From: Campylobacter concisus
GTDB lineage: Bacteria > Campylobacterota > Campylobacteria > Campylobacterales > Campylobacteraceae
Assembly (NCBI RefSeq): GCF_003048405.1
Contig: NZ_PIQS01000001.1
Coordinates: 310,001-374,000 of the forward strand
Direction of reading: 5' to 3'
Length of the DNA: 64,000 nt
Part shown: positions 40,608 through 49,480 of the stretch, piece by piece
Position numbering within the stretch: position 1 is the stretch's first letter
Layout of the letters: each line of letters opens with the position of its first letter
The notes under the pieces: model-generated
Told to the model about the DNA's origin: nothing
What the model saw: the letters and a program-made list of their open reading frames with translations, nothing else
Database searches by the model: none
Program-made: the position numbers and the translations under genes

Positions 40608-41205
40608 CAAAAGCTCCTCTTGGCGCGGCGCAGCACGATGATAAACATCGGAATGCCAAATAGCGATGTGACGACGCCGATAGGGATCTCAAAGGTAAAA
40701 ATGAGCCGCGAGAAGCTGTCGCAAAAGAGCAGAAATATCGCGCCGATCATCGCCGAGCTAGCCAGAACCGCGCGGTTGTCGGCACCAAATGTAAAGCGCG
40801 CGATGTGCGGCACGATAAGTCCGATCCAGCCAATGATGCCCGCAATCGTCACGCTAAGCGCGCTAACGAAGGTCGCGACGAGGATGATGAAAATTTTAAC
40901 TCGCGCCACGTTTACGCCCAGGCTCTTTGCCTCCTCTTCGCCAAGGCTTAGCGCGTTTAGATATTTGCCGCTAAGCGCTAGCAGCGAAAATGCTCACGCA
41001 CATCGGCAGGATTGAAATCTCTATGAAGCTCTTGGACGCAAAGCCGAGGCTGCCCATCAAAAAAATAGGTGATCGCAGGAAGTGCGTCATTGGGGTCGGC
41101 GTGTTTTAGCACCGAGAGCAGCGAGGTAAAGAGCGAGCCGCTGATGACGCCGCCCAGTACCAGCACGATGACGCTGCCGCTGCGCGAATACAGCGCTGAA
41201 CCCGG
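40607..41205 (-). pseudogene. FecCD-type permease, truncated and frameshifted
   Basis: The C-terminal 100 residues are intact (VTIAGIIGWIGLIVPHIARF, then FEIPIGVVTSLFGIPMFIIV). Upstream, MGSLGFASKSFIEISILPMC and LSGKYLNALSLGEEEAKSLG lie in shifted frames. One frameshift falls at a T7 run (minus strand, about 41060-41066) and another near 40980. The region before about 41205 (YSRSGSVIVLVLGGVISGSL) is followed abruptly by AT-rich sequence of an unrelated gene, so the N-terminal half is deleted. Confidence 0.8.
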
Positions 41206-41239
41206 TATCGCAGCTGTTTTCAAAGACGATATAAACGAT

Positions 41240-41653
41240 ATGAAAGAGCTAATAAATTTTGGCAAAAATACAAAAAATATGTTCCTAACCACAAAGCAAG
41301 CTTTTGAGATAGCTATGGCGCAAAATGTATTTTTAAAAGCTCTTATGCCAAATGCCAATGGCGTTATCGGCGCGCTTGCTGGCATAAGGCTTAGGCTTAG
41401 CGGAAGCGACGGAAAAATCAGAGGCAAATTTGAACTAAAAGAGTCAAAGCTAAGCGTTGCTAAGCTCATAGAGCTTCCTTTTATAGAAGCGGTTTTGGAT
41501 GAGAATTTTAAAGAGCTAGCAAAAGATGAGATGATAAATTTAGGTGGCACTTTAAAGCCTATATTTTGGCATCACAAGGCAACTTTGCTCGTGCAAAAAG
41601 ACAAAAATGGCGAGTTTAGAAATTTAAATATAAAAGAGCTTCGAGAATTTTGA
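41240..41653 (+). CDS. 5'-truncated hypothetical protein at a rearrangement junction
   Basis: Coding sequence typical of this genome begins at about 41208 (AVFKDDINDMKELINFGKNT) and runs to TGA at 41651-41653. The apparent upstream frame to 41069 is antisense to the fec permease and is not its true N-terminus. The first usable ATG is 41240. The remaining 137 residues (LKALMPNANGVIGALAGIRL, then FIEAVLDENFKELAKDEMIN) match no family I recognise. The gene was probably cut by the event that brought in the GC-rich segment. Confidence 0.55.
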   Translation: MKELINFGKNTKNMFLTTKQAFEIAMAQNVFLKALMPNANGVIGALAGIRLRLSGSDGKIRGKFELKESKLSVAKLIELPFIEAVLDENFKELAKDEMINLGGTLKPIFWHHKATLLVQKDKNGEFRNLNIKELREF

Positions 41654-41865
41654 TGATGCAAAATTTCAATGAGAAAAATGAGTTTAAATACGGCAAATTT
41701 AACTACGAAAAAGCTCATCAAATAGCCCAAAACTGCGCTAAATTTAAGCTAGATAATGACGAAGAAGAGATGGTTTGTAGAGGTGAGAGAAGCTGCTATG
41801 ACTGCGCGTTTAGACGCTGGAGCAAAGATAGCTTCATCTGCATGGCACGAGCCAGCAAAGACTGA
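41653..41865 (+). CDS. Small cysteine-containing hypothetical protein
   Basis: This protein of about 70 aa has HQIAQNCAKFKLDNDEEEMV, then GERSCYDCAFRRW with a CxxC pair. It is probably a small metal- or nucleic-acid-binding protein conserved in Campylobacter. The ATG overlaps the previous stop (TGATG), so the two are coupled. Confidence 0.55.
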   Translation: MMQNFNEKNEFKYGKFNYEKAHQIAQNCAKFKLDNDEEEMVCRGERSCYDCAFRRWSKDSFICMARASKD

Positions 41866-41872
41866 GCTAGCT

Positions 41873-42406
41873 CTACGCGACCATTTTTTTATCTTTAAGT
41901 TTTCCGCCACGTTTATACTTTAGCTCACCGCAAAATCTCTTGCCAAATTTGGCTTCAACGATGAGAACGAGCACGAAAAATATCTTCTCATCATTTAGCC
42001 GTGCGATCTGGCGTAGAGTTTGGTTAGCATCATTAAATTTAACCCCATTTTCTCGCAAGCTCTTGCAAAACTGGACCTCATCAAAGCCAAGCATGCGTGA
42101 AATTTCACTGATGCTGTAAGGCTCAAGCGAGGCTATGATGCGGTCCATGTTGCAGATCGTTGGATTTTTGCGGTGCGTGGTGACATCGATCATCTCATTT
42201 ATGAGCTTTACTAGCTTTCTTCTGCGGTTAAAGACGTGTAAGATCGCTGCGCAAAATATCAAAATCCCTGCAAATTTGTGCGCGCTCATCATCCACTCAT
42301 TATACTCGCCCATGGCGAAATTTAGCCCAGTAAATGCAAGCAGGCAGATCCCACAGGCAAGAACACAGACGATACAAAATTTATATATCACTTCCGCTTT
42401 AAGCAA
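41873..42406 (-). CDS. DUF4405-like membrane protein
   Basis: Two N-terminal spans of this 177-aa protein (about 8-30 and 42-60) carry His43 and His57 (AHKFAGILIFCAAILHVFNR), as in DUF4405 cytochrome b-like proteins. The C-terminal part is soluble, with a possible helix-turn-helix-like stretch (SISEISRMLGFDEVQFCKSL). Haem binding and a regulatory role are inferences. It is followed by the iron-uptake ORF on the same strand. Confidence 0.6.
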   Translation of the reverse strand: MLKAEVIYKFCIVCVLACGICLLAFTGLNFAMGEYNEWMMSAHKFAGILIFCAAILHVFNRRRKLVKLINEMIDVTTHRKNPTICNMDRIIASLEPYSISEISRMLGFDEVQFCKSLRENGVKFNDANQTLRQIARLNDEKIFFVLVLIVEAKFGKRFCGELKYKRGGKLKDKKMVA

Positions 42407-42501
42407 TGCAAATTCCTTAGTTTTTTGAAATTATACACCTACTATGCAAAAAATGAATGGCGCCAACTAGAAATTTAGCTGGCGCATTAGAGTAAATTTA
42501 G

Positions 42502-45500
42502 CTAAAACTTATAGTTAAAACTGAGATTAAATGTGCGTGGATCACCATAAACCATCTTGGTTGGACCGATGCCCTCGTAGTATTTTTTGTTAAAGAGATT
42601 ATCAATATTTAGCTGTACGTCAAAGTTTTTAGCAAATTTATAACCAAGCATTAAATTAGCCAAAGTATAGCCCTTTTGAGTGATCTCTCTTGCGCCTTTG
42701 CCAGTGTAAATTTTACTCTTATACATAGCGCCAGCTCCTACTCTAAAGTCTCTGATCTCATACTTTGCAAATAAATTTGCCGTGCTTCTTGATGAGTCGG
42801 TGGCATATTTCTCGCCTTTGGCATCTTTTGCGTTAAAGTGCGTTGCACCAAAGCTTAGACTTAAGCCTTTGGCGATCTCGCCATTTAGATCTAGCTCGAC
42901 ACCCTTACTTGTCACGCCTTTGCTAGATTCATATATGTAGGCATTTGTCGCTGGATTTATTTTGCCAGTATCTATGCCAAGCTTGTCTTGCACGATCTTA
43001 AATACGCCAAGACTTGCTTGAAGCGCCCCGTCAAAATACTCGCCTTTGATGCCCACTTCATAGTCCTTGCCTTGGATCGGATCAAGATACTTGTCATTTG
43101 CGCCCTTTACGTTTTGAGGTTTAAATATACTCGTGTAGCTAGCATATAGAGTGTGGTTTGCTGTGATGTAGTAAGTGACGCCAAGATATGGCGTGATCTC
43201 ATTTGTGAAATTTCTATTGTCTTTACCACCCTCTATCTCGTATTTGTAGTAGCTCACCCTAGCTCCAAGCAAGAGCTTTAGCTCATCAGTAAGTGAAAAT
43301 TTATTTGACGCATAAAATGCCTTTTGTATCGTTTTGTCTTTGTTATTTTGATCTTCGTAAGGGAATTTTGGATCATCGAGGTGTAAATTTTTAAAATCTA
43401 TCCTGCTTCTAGCTGTATAAGCAAGTCCAGCTGGCGTGGTCTTTTGCAGCCAGTAGCTACTTACCTTATCGCTACTTTTTTTGTAGTTGTTATACATAGC
43501 ACCAAAGACAAACTCATGAGATAAATTTGCTAGCTCGTAAGGGATATTTGCGTATGCATCTACGTTGTGGATATTCTCCTCTCTTTTGTTTGCATAAACG
43601 CTAAGATCGTTTATATTGCCAGTACCGTCTAAATTTACCGCTCCGCCGTAGTAAAGTAGATTTGAGTCAGTGTTTGCTCGTCTAAACGAGTAGCTTAAAT
43701 TTAAACTCGCTTCATTTTCAAAGTAGTGCTTAAAATCAGCGTAAAAATCAAGTGTTTTTATATCCCACCTCGTCCAAGGCTGAGAGAAGATTTCATTTTT
43801 ACTAAAATTTGTCCTAGAGCCATCTGTATAAAATGCTGGCATGCCACCCCATCTAACCCCGTGGCGTTTTAGCTCTTGATAAAATGCACCAAGGCTAAGC
43901 CATGAGCTATCGCCTATATCGCTATCTACGACACCGTAAATCGCGCTATTTTTGCGGTTGTAATAATCCATATAAGAGTGCGACTTCTCATGCATAAAAG
44001 AGAGTCTTGCTCTAACGCTTCCACTCTCATTTACTGGCGTTTGCACATCACCATTTACGCCGTATCTATCGTATGATCCAGCGCTTACACCAAAATTCCC
44101 TTTTAGCTCTTTTAAGTCCGCCCTTTTTCTTATGAAATTTAAGCTTGCAGCTGGATTTCCAGCACCTGCAAGTAGGCCATTTGCCCCTTTTACCACCTCA
44201 ACTCTCTCATAAGGTAGCAAGCTCATATCATTTGTAGCAAGACTAAAGCTACCAAGGCTAGGCATCGAATCAAGCAAGCAATAATCTATCTCAAAGCCAC
44301 GGGCTGTCGGATATACGCGCTCATCCATTTTATTTAGCGTAATGCCAGGGGTATTTCTAAGAAGCACCTGATAGTCCTTGATGCCTTGATCTTTTAGCCT
44401 AGCCTCTGTTAGCACAGTTAGCGACTGGGGCGTTTGACGAGAGGTTAAATTTAGCCTAGTTGTGCTCTTTACAAGCTCTTTTGCAAAGTAGTTTGCATCG
44501 TCTCTTCGCTCGCTTTCTACGACATCGATTGCCTCTAAAATTTTATCGCTTTGGCTAGCAAAAATTTGAGGTTGCATCAAATTTAATGCAACCAAACTAA
44601 TTAAAATTTTTTCATTTTTTCTCCTTTTAAAATTTCTTTTAATCCACAAATAAAGCCCTGAAATACTTAAAATAAGCGGTGAAATACCAACCAAAAACCA
44701 GATAAATTTTGTGATTTGGTTGTAGTTGCCAAAGTGCGATTTTCTAAATGCTGAGAGAATTTCTTCACTTAGATTTGCATTTTTTATGTCCAAAATGCTT
44801 ACTAATTCGCCGTTATCTTTATCGTAAGTTAATATGCTTGAATATTCGTTATGTAAGAAATTTTGATCTTTTACATAGCCAAAAAGGCGTATGTTTGCTC
44901 CTTGCATAAAAGGCAGTGAGATGAAGTGTGGCTCAAAGCCAGCAAGATCATTTTTTGAGTGGGCTACCAGCTCGTCAAGAGATAGGCTTTTGTTATAAAT
45001 TTTTGCATCTATAACGAAGTCATTTTTAAACTCTGGCATGCGTGCCATTTGAAATTCCCACCAAACACCACTTATGCAAATGAGTAGTAAAATAGGTGTA
45101 GAAAAAATTCCTATCATTTTATGAATGTCACTCATAAAAACATTTAGCCTATTTACACGAAGCTTAAGTAGTGTCAGCCAAAATTTTCTATAAATCACAA
45201 AACCGCTTATGCAGATAAAAAACGTAAAAATAGCGGTTAAAGTAAGGATAACGTGACCGCTCTTTTCTAGAAATAGCGACTCATGAAGCTCTGTTAAAAC
45301 TCCAAAAAATCCCTCATCATGTGCGAGTGGCTCGCTCTTTATCTTACCGCTAAAAGCATCAAAATAGATAAATTTCCACTCCTTTTGGCTGTCATTGTGC
45401 TCGATTAACCAAATTTTGTCACATTTTTTAGGGTTTGCATCGATGTTGATGCCAACCATCTCGTAGCCGCCAAGCTCGCTTGCAATGATATCTCTTAGCT

Positions 45501-45696
45501 CATCAAAGCTAATCCTTTTGTTTAAATTTTCTTTGTTTAAATTTACATTTACGACATTTGGGGCAAGAAAGCTGTTTAGCTCATCTTTATAAACAAGGAT
45601 CGCACCGCTAAAACAAACTACTGCAAGTGGAATGAAAAATAAAAGAGATAAATAAGTGTGCAATTTATAAAAAATTTTTTGATTTAGAAATTTCAC
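42502..45696 (-). CDS. PepSY-TM protein fused in frame to a TonB-dependent siderophore receptor
   Basis: This 1064-aa ORF has two parts. Residues about 1-360 are a PepSY-associated inner-membrane protein: four spans, starting YKLHTYLSLLFFIPLAVVCF. Residues about 365-1064 are an outer-membrane receptor: signal-like LISLVALNLMQPQIFASQ, plug TRLNLTSRQTPQSLTVLTEA to VEVVKGANGLLAGAGNPAAS, beta-barrel, and terminal FNLSFNYKF. At the join (44606-44628) a ribosome site AAAAGGAG and ATG exist for a separate receptor gene, followed by six A. With seven A, the first gene would stop at KNFN and the receptor would start MKKILISL. A Fur-like box lies upstream. The fusion is probably not functional as one protein. 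Confidence 0.8.
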   Translation of the reverse strand: MKFLNQKIFYKLHTYLSLLFFIPLAVVCFSGAILVYKDELNSFLAPNVVNVNLNKENLNKRISFDELRDIIASELGGYEMVGINIDANPKKCDKIWLIEHNDSQKEWKFIYFDAFSGKIKSEPLAHDEGFFGVLTELHESLFLEKSGHVILTLTAIFTFFICISGFVIYRKFWLTLLKLRVNRLNVFMSDIHKMIGIFSTPILLLICISGVWWEFQMARMPEFKNDFVIDAKIYNKSLSLDELVAHSKNDLAGFEPHFISLPFMQGANIRLFGYVKDQNFLHNEYSSILTYDKDNGELVSILDIKNANLSEEILSAFRKSHFGNYNQITKFIWFLVGISPLILSISGLYLWIKRNFKRRKNEKILISLVALNLMQPQIFASQSDKILEAIDVVESERRDDANYFAKELVKSTTRLNLTSRQTPQSLTVLTEARLKDQGIKDYQVLLRNTPGITLNKMDERVYPTARGFEIDYCLLDSMPSLGSFSLATNDMSLLPYERVEVVKGANGLLAGAGNPAASLNFIRKRADLKELKGNFGVSAGSYDRYGVNGDVQTPVNESGSVRARLSFMHEKSHSYMDYYNRKNSAIYGVVDSDIGDSSWLSLGAFYQELKRHGVRWGGMPAFYTDGSRTNFSKNEIFSQPWTRWDIKTLDFYADFKHYFENEASLNLSYSFRRANTDSNLLYYGGAVNLDGTGNINDLSVYANKREENIHNVDAYANIPYELANLSHEFVFGAMYNNYKKSSDKVSSYWLQKTTPAGLAYTARSRIDFKNLHLDDPKFPYEDQNNKDKTIQKAFYASNKFSLTDELKLLLGARVSYYKYEIEGGKDNRNFTNEITPYLGVTYYITANHTLYASYTSIFKPQNVKGANDKYLDPIQGKDYEVGIKGEYFDGALQASLGVFKIVQDKLGIDTGKINPATNAYIYESSKGVTSKGVELDLNGEIAKGLSLSFGATHFNAKDAKGEKYATDSSRSTANLFAKYEIRDFRVGAGAMYKSKIYTGKGAREITQKGYTLANLMLGYKFAKNFDVQLNIDNLFNKKYYEGIGPTKMVYGDPRTFNLSFNYKF
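44607..44615 (-). other. A6 tract controlling the PepSY/receptor reading frame
   Basis: On the minus strand ATG (44615-44613) is followed by six A (44612-44607), then TTTTAA. In this state the separate receptor start yields only MKKF before a stop, while the upstream ORF reads through. Adding one A separates the two genes into normal overlapping ORFs. Confidence 0.65.
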
Positions 45697-45761
45697 TTTG
45701 TTTTAAAGCCTTTTAGTAGTAGATTTTGATAATGCCTCGCAATTTTACACAAAATTTACTT

Positions 45762-45785
45762 TGATAATATTTAAAACTATTATCA
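45762..45785. promoter_or_regulatory. Fur-box-like inverted repeat
   Basis: TGATAAT (45762-45768) and ATTATCA (45779-45785) form an inverted repeat 66 bp upstream of the PepSY/TonB ORF, resembling the Fur consensus GATAAT-ATTATC. Iron-dependent repression is inferred. Confidence 0.6.
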
Positions 45786-46090
45786 ATTATAATTTCAAAA
45801 AGAAAAATTCTTATAGAATGTAAATTGAAAAAAATAAATAGATTTGATTTTTAAAAGAATAAACAACTCCTCTTTGTGTATACGAAAAGCCAGAAAAGGG
45901 GGAAGCAAAGACTTATCAGTTACAAAAAGGAGGGTCCATTCAGGACGATGAAATAGTATTATTTAAGCATAAATTTTAATAAAATTTTTAGTTAATAAAA
46001 AAGAAATTCCAAGTAATACTAAAGTAAATTTAACTTTAAAAAAGCTATATTTAAGAAATTTCTTTTAATTAGTACAAGCATAAAATTAGG
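45786..46090. other. Intergenic region without a gene
   Basis: About 300 bp of AT-rich DNA with no convincing ORF. A short GC-richer stretch (45880-45950) contains TTACAAAAAGGAGGG; a similar TTACAAAAAGGAGG occurs at 46545-46558 beside the next gene. The shared word may be a leader element, but I cannot assign it. Confidence 0.35.
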
Positions 46091-46498
46091 CTAATTTTTA
46101 GGTACAAGCTCTAATACATTGCAAGCTCGCTTACTGCCCATCTTGCAAGCTTTATTAAGAGCATTTGCAGAAAGATCAAAGCTTTGCTCAGTGCCATTTC
46201 CTTGAAGATACTTTGTCGCTAGCTCATAGCAAGCTTCACTACTACCATCGTCACAGAGCGATTTAAATATCTCAAAAGATTTTTGCGTATCTTTTTCTGC
46301 GGCAAGGCCGCGTCCTAGCATATCTGCATAGATAAAGCAAGAAATTTTATCTTTATTCTCACACTCACTTGAAAGCTTTTTAGCAAAACTCTCGCAAGCT
46401 TCAATATTGCTTTTATTAATACACTCTTGCATATTTATATCCCAGTTTGCATTCAAAGATATAAGAGCAAATGCTAAAAATAAAATGGATTTTTTCAT
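46091..46498 (-). CDS. Secreted Sel1-repeat cysteine-rich protein
   Basis: This 135-aa protein has a signal peptide (FLAFALISLNAN) and about two Sel1-like repeats with paired cysteines (SCFIYADMLGRGLAAEKDTQ, then ACYELATKYLQGNGTEQSFD). Such Hcp-like proteins of Campylobacter and Helicobacter are periplasmic or secreted; the partner is unknown. It lies downstream of nosY behind a strong hairpin. Confidence 0.75.
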   Translation of the reverse strand: MKKSILFLAFALISLNANWDINMQECINKSNIEACESFAKKLSSECENKDKISCFIYADMLGRGLAAEKDTQKSFEIFKSLCDDGSSEACYELATKYLQGNGTEQSFDLSANALNKACKMGSKRACNVLELVPKN

Positions 46499-46517
46499 AA
46501 ATTTCCTTGGAAGAAGT

Positions 46518-46544
46518 TAGCTCCCTTTGGGGGAAAGGGAGCTA
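46518..46544 (-). terminator. Strong hairpin between nosY and the Sel1 gene
   Basis: An 11-bp perfect stem TAGCTCCCTTT/AAAGGGAGCTA with a GGGGG loop lies 90 bp past the nosY stop and 20 bp before the Sel1 ATG. It lacks a T tract, so it may terminate nos transcription or stabilise processed ends. Confidence 0.55.
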
Positions 46545-46633
46545 TTACAAAAAGGAGGTTTCTTGTTGGACAAGTGGAATAATACAAGTTTCGTCTAAAT
46601 TTAAAACCAACTTTTCTTTAACAAAAAACAATC

Positions 46634-47461
46634 TCAAACCAAATCTTTTTTGCTAAAGGCAAAATAGCCACAAACTAGCAAAATAATGCCTAATAAGAGC
46701 GGATAAATAATCGCATAAGCTACAAATGTCGCCTTTGGAAAGGTGCTTAAAATAAAATAAGATGCAGTACCGATAACTGCTAAATTTGGATCAAAAAGAC
46801 TAAGTGCTGCTATCCTGAAAAGCTCTATCGGATTTAGTATAGCAATAGCGTAAATAACGTACTCATCGACTGAACTTCGCATAAGAAGTCCAATTAATGC
46901 TAGATCGATAAATGCAAGCATTATAAGCCAAAGTAAAAACGCCACGCCTTGGCCTGTCTCTTGATTTTTAATCACGCTTGAGATAAAAAATCCAAGCGAT
47001 AGAAAAATGATACTTAAGCTAAAAAGTAGCCCAAAATAAAGCGTTAATACACTCCAAGGTATCGCAACACCTTTTATAAAACCGACGATCACGCAAAGCA
47101 AAAGAGCAAACAAAAGTGGTACAAAAACAACAAATGTACGGCCCAGTGCCTTGCCAAAGTAATACTCTCTAAGGCTTAGTGGGAAGCTAAGGATGTATTC
47201 AAGCAAATTTGTATCTCTATCTTGATTTATGCTTCTTACGGTTGAGATGAGAATAAAAATAGGCACAATGATGACGCAAATTTGAATAAACAAAAGTAGT
47301 GCTCTAGTAAGCCCAGAAAAGCCAAGCACACGTGAGTCAGTCACACCGCTAAATAAAAATCCTATCATCAAAGCAGAAAAAAGCGCAGCATATATCACAA
47401 ACCATCTTGAGCGAAAAGACTCTTTTACATCAAGCTTTGCTATTAAAAAAAGATTATTCAC
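46634..47461 (-). CDS. nosY: NosY, ABC permease for N2O reductase maturation
   Basis: This 275-aa protein has six predicted spans (starting about 17-40 and 55-80) and the ABC-2 signature TVRSINQDRDTNLLEYILSFPLSLREYYFGKALGR (listed here in part as LLEYILSFPLSLREYYFGKA). NosY with NosF forms the inner-membrane transporter that supplies sulfur or drives copper-site assembly with NosD. It overlaps nosF by 8 bp and is the last nos gene here; no nosL follows. Confidence 0.85.
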   Translation of the reverse strand: MNNLFLIAKLDVKESFRSRWFVIYAALFSALMIGFLFSGVTDSRVLGFSGLTRALLLFIQICVIIVPIFILISTVRSINQDRDTNLLEYILSFPLSLREYYFGKALGRTFVVFVPLLFALLLCVIVGFIKGVAIPWSVLTLYFGLLFSLSIIFLSLGFFISSVIKNQETGQGVAFLLWLIMLAFIDLALIGLLMRSSVDEYVIYAIAILNPIELFRIAALSLFDPNLAVIGTASYFILSTFPKATFVAYAIIYPLLLGIILLVCGYFAFSKKDLV

Positions 47462-48107
47462 TCTTGCTCCTTAAATTTTCTTCTTTGATGATCTTACCAA
47501 GGTCCATATAGACGCATCTATCTAATAAATTTGCTATCTCATCAATACGGTGCGAAATAAAAACAAGTGTTTTGTTTTGCGTGAAGTTATCAAGTAAATT
47601 TTTAAAAGAAAGCCTTGCTTTCACGTCAAGATTTGCCGTTGGCTCATCAAACATCAAAATTTCACTATCCTTAGCAAATGCGATGGCTATTAGCATCTTT
47701 TGTTTCATGCCACCAGAGAGCTTATAAAATGGTTTATTTAAATTTGCATGCAGATCAAGCTCCAAAAGTTTGCTAAATTTCTCAATATCTTCAAATTTGA
47801 CATTTGAGCTTTTACAAACAAACTCACAAAGCTCGCGTAGATTAAATTTAAGCGGTGGTGGGGTTTGTGGCACAAATGAGATAAATTTCAAAGCCCCTTT
47901 TCTATCTTTTAGAGTATTTACGCCATTTATCGCGATACTTCCACTATTTGGGATAAACTCGCCTAAAATGATACGCATGAGCGAGCTTTTGCCAGCTCCA
48001 TTTTGTCCAAGTATTGCTATTTTTTCGCCAGATTTTACATTTAGGCTAACACCATCAAGTATCTTTTGCGAGCCAAAAATTTTCGTTACTTCTTTTATAT
48101 CTATCAA
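47454..48107 (-). CDS. nosF: NosF, ABC ATPase for N2O reductase maturation
   Basis: This 217-aa ATPase has Walker A GQNGAGKSS (about 34-42), Q-loop FISFVPQTPPP, signature LSGGMKQ, Walker B ILMFDEP and the H-loop FISHRID. It pairs with NosY. Slightly short for an ABC ATPase but complete in motifs. Confidence 0.87.
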   Translation of the reverse strand: MIDIKEVTKIFGSQKILDGVSLNVKSGEKIAILGQNGAGKSSLMRIILGEFIPNSGSIAINGVNTLKDRKGALKFISFVPQTPPPLKFNLRELCEFVCKSSNVKFEDIEKFSKLLELDLHANLNKPFYKLSGGMKQKMLIAIAFAKDSEILMFDEPTANLDVKARLSFKNLLDNFTQNKTLVFISHRIDEIANLLDRCVYMDLGKIIKEENLRSKSE

Positions 48108-48116
48108 AAATTTTCC

Positions 48117-49016
48117 TTATATGAGTTTTTTAAAGCCGTTGTCAAATTTCAGTGCATCTTGATGACACACATCAATACACCTACCACAAAGTGTACAATC
48201 AGCACCAGCTATCCTAAAGATATTTTTGCTCTCGTCAAGCTTTGCCCCTTTTTTTGTCATAAAAAGTACGTGAGGCACTAGACAAACATCAGTGCAAACT
48301 AAGCAGTGATCGCACCTTTCTTTATCCCAGCTAACTTTTATGGCATTTGGTTTAGCTAACACTGAGTAAGTAGCTCCAATAGGACAGACATACCTGCACC
48401 AAGCTCTGCGTGAGAAGAAAATTTCAACCATAAGCATGGCTACAACGAACCAAATAGCATGAAAATAGCCATAGATAATAAATCTTGAAAAAATCCCAAC
48501 AACATTAAAAATTTCAAATGTAAGGCTTGCACTAGCAAAGCTAAGGGTTAAAAATAAAATGGTGAAAACATATCGCCACTTTGTGTCAAAAACTCGTGGC
48601 TTTACTATCTTTTTAGCACGCAAATTTTCATGGATCTTCTCAGCTATTTCGCTTATTAATGAATATGGACAGATCCAAGAGCAAAAGCCTCTACCGCCAA
48701 AAATGATATAAAAGGCCAAGATACTAAGTGAGCCAATTATTAAATTTACATGGATTTCATGCGTCGCCAGAAAAACTTGCAAGCTCATAAAAGCATCTGC
48801 CAAGTGAAAACCAAATATCCTTGACGCACTGATGTCGCCTTCTAAAATTTGTATATCAACTCTATATGAAAGCACAAATAAAAGATGAACTAAAACGATG
48901 GTAAAAATACGCCAAAAACGTATGCTAGGACGCTTCTTGCCATCTTTTGTAGTTGTGATTAACGTGCTTAGAAAGCTTACATTTCTAATCGTCGCACGAG
49001 TGTTATATTTGTCCAT
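48117..49016 (-). CDS. nosH: NosH, NapH-like membrane iron-sulfur protein
   Basis: This 299-aa protein has about four to five spans, the cytoplasmic CxxxCP motifs (CSWICP and CRYVCP), and two C-terminal 4Fe-4S clusters (CDHCLVCTDVC and CTLCGRCIDVC). It is inferred to pass quinol electrons, with NosG, to the periplasmic cytochromes serving NosZ. It is 2 bp downstream of nosC2. Confidence 0.85.
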   Translation of the reverse strand: MDKYNTRATIRNVSFLSTLITTTKDGKKRPSIRFWRIFTIVLVHLLFVLSYRVDIQILEGDISASRIFGFHLADAFMSLQVFLATHEIHVNLIIGSLSILAFYIIFGGRGFCSWICPYSLISEIAEKIHENLRAKKIVKPRVFDTKWRYVFTILFLTLSFASASLTFEIFNVVGIFSRFIIYGYFHAIWFVVAMLMVEIFFSRRAWCRYVCPIGATYSVLAKPNAIKVSWDKERCDHCLVCTDVCLVPHVLFMTKKGAKLDESKNIFRIAGADCTLCGRCIDVCHQDALKFDNGFKKLI

Positions 49017-49018
49017 TT

Positions 49019-49480
49019 TTACTTTTTAAATTTAGAAATTTCATCTGCAAGGCTTTCAAGCTCGCTATCACTAACATTTGTAAGTAGCCCTTTCATAAGT
49101 GAGTTTTGCACTTTGCCAGCTTTATAATCAGCCAGCTTTTTAAGTAATTCATCCTTACTTAGATGCGTTATATCAGGAGCTACGACGCCTTTTGCATTTG
49201 CACCATGACACGGAGCACAAGTTGTTAGATACTGTTTGCTAACGCCTTCATTGTGTACTTTAGCCACACTTAGACTTAGCTCTTTTACCTTTTTTAGCTC
49301 ATCTTCGCTGGCAAATTCTTCACTAGACTTTGGCTGTTCTTTTGTAAAATTTTGCTCTACTTTTGGCTGAGCATTAGTTGCTACTTTTTCCTTTTTAGGC
49401 GGAGTCTGGCTTAACATAAACACCATGATACCGCAAATTGCTACTGCTAAAATAATGGTTATAATCTTTCCTACTTTCAT
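49019..49480 (-). CDS. nosC2: NosC2, monohaem cytochrome c
   Basis: This 153-aa protein has an N-terminal membrane anchor (IITIILAVAICGIMVFML), a low-complexity linker and one class I haem site CAPCH (about 92-96) with a later Met (LMKGLL) as sixth ligand. It is a likely electron carrier to NosZ. Its start overlaps nosC1. Confidence 0.82.
   Translation of the reverse strand: MKVGKIITIILAVAICGIMVFMLSQTPPKKEKVATNAQPKVEQNFTKEQPKSSEEFASEDELKKVKELSLSVAKVHNEGVSKQYLTTCAPCHGANAKGVVAPDITHLSKDELLKKLADYKAGKVQNSLMKGLLTNVSDSELESLADEISKFKK

Noticed and set aside
41069..41239. Apparent N-terminal extension of the 41240-41653 gene
   Set aside because: It is antisense to recognisable FecCD permease sequence; the real N-terminus was lost at the junction near 41205.
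40978..41550. 190-codon minus-strand ORF
   Set aside because: Antisense to the truncated host gene at one end and a shifted frame of the fec permease at the other; a chimera of two unrelated segments.
46545..46558. TTACAAAAAGGAGG word, also near 45937, considered as a shared riboswitch or leader element
   Set aside because: Only a short word is shared and the flanks do not align; probably ribosome-site-like chance similarity.
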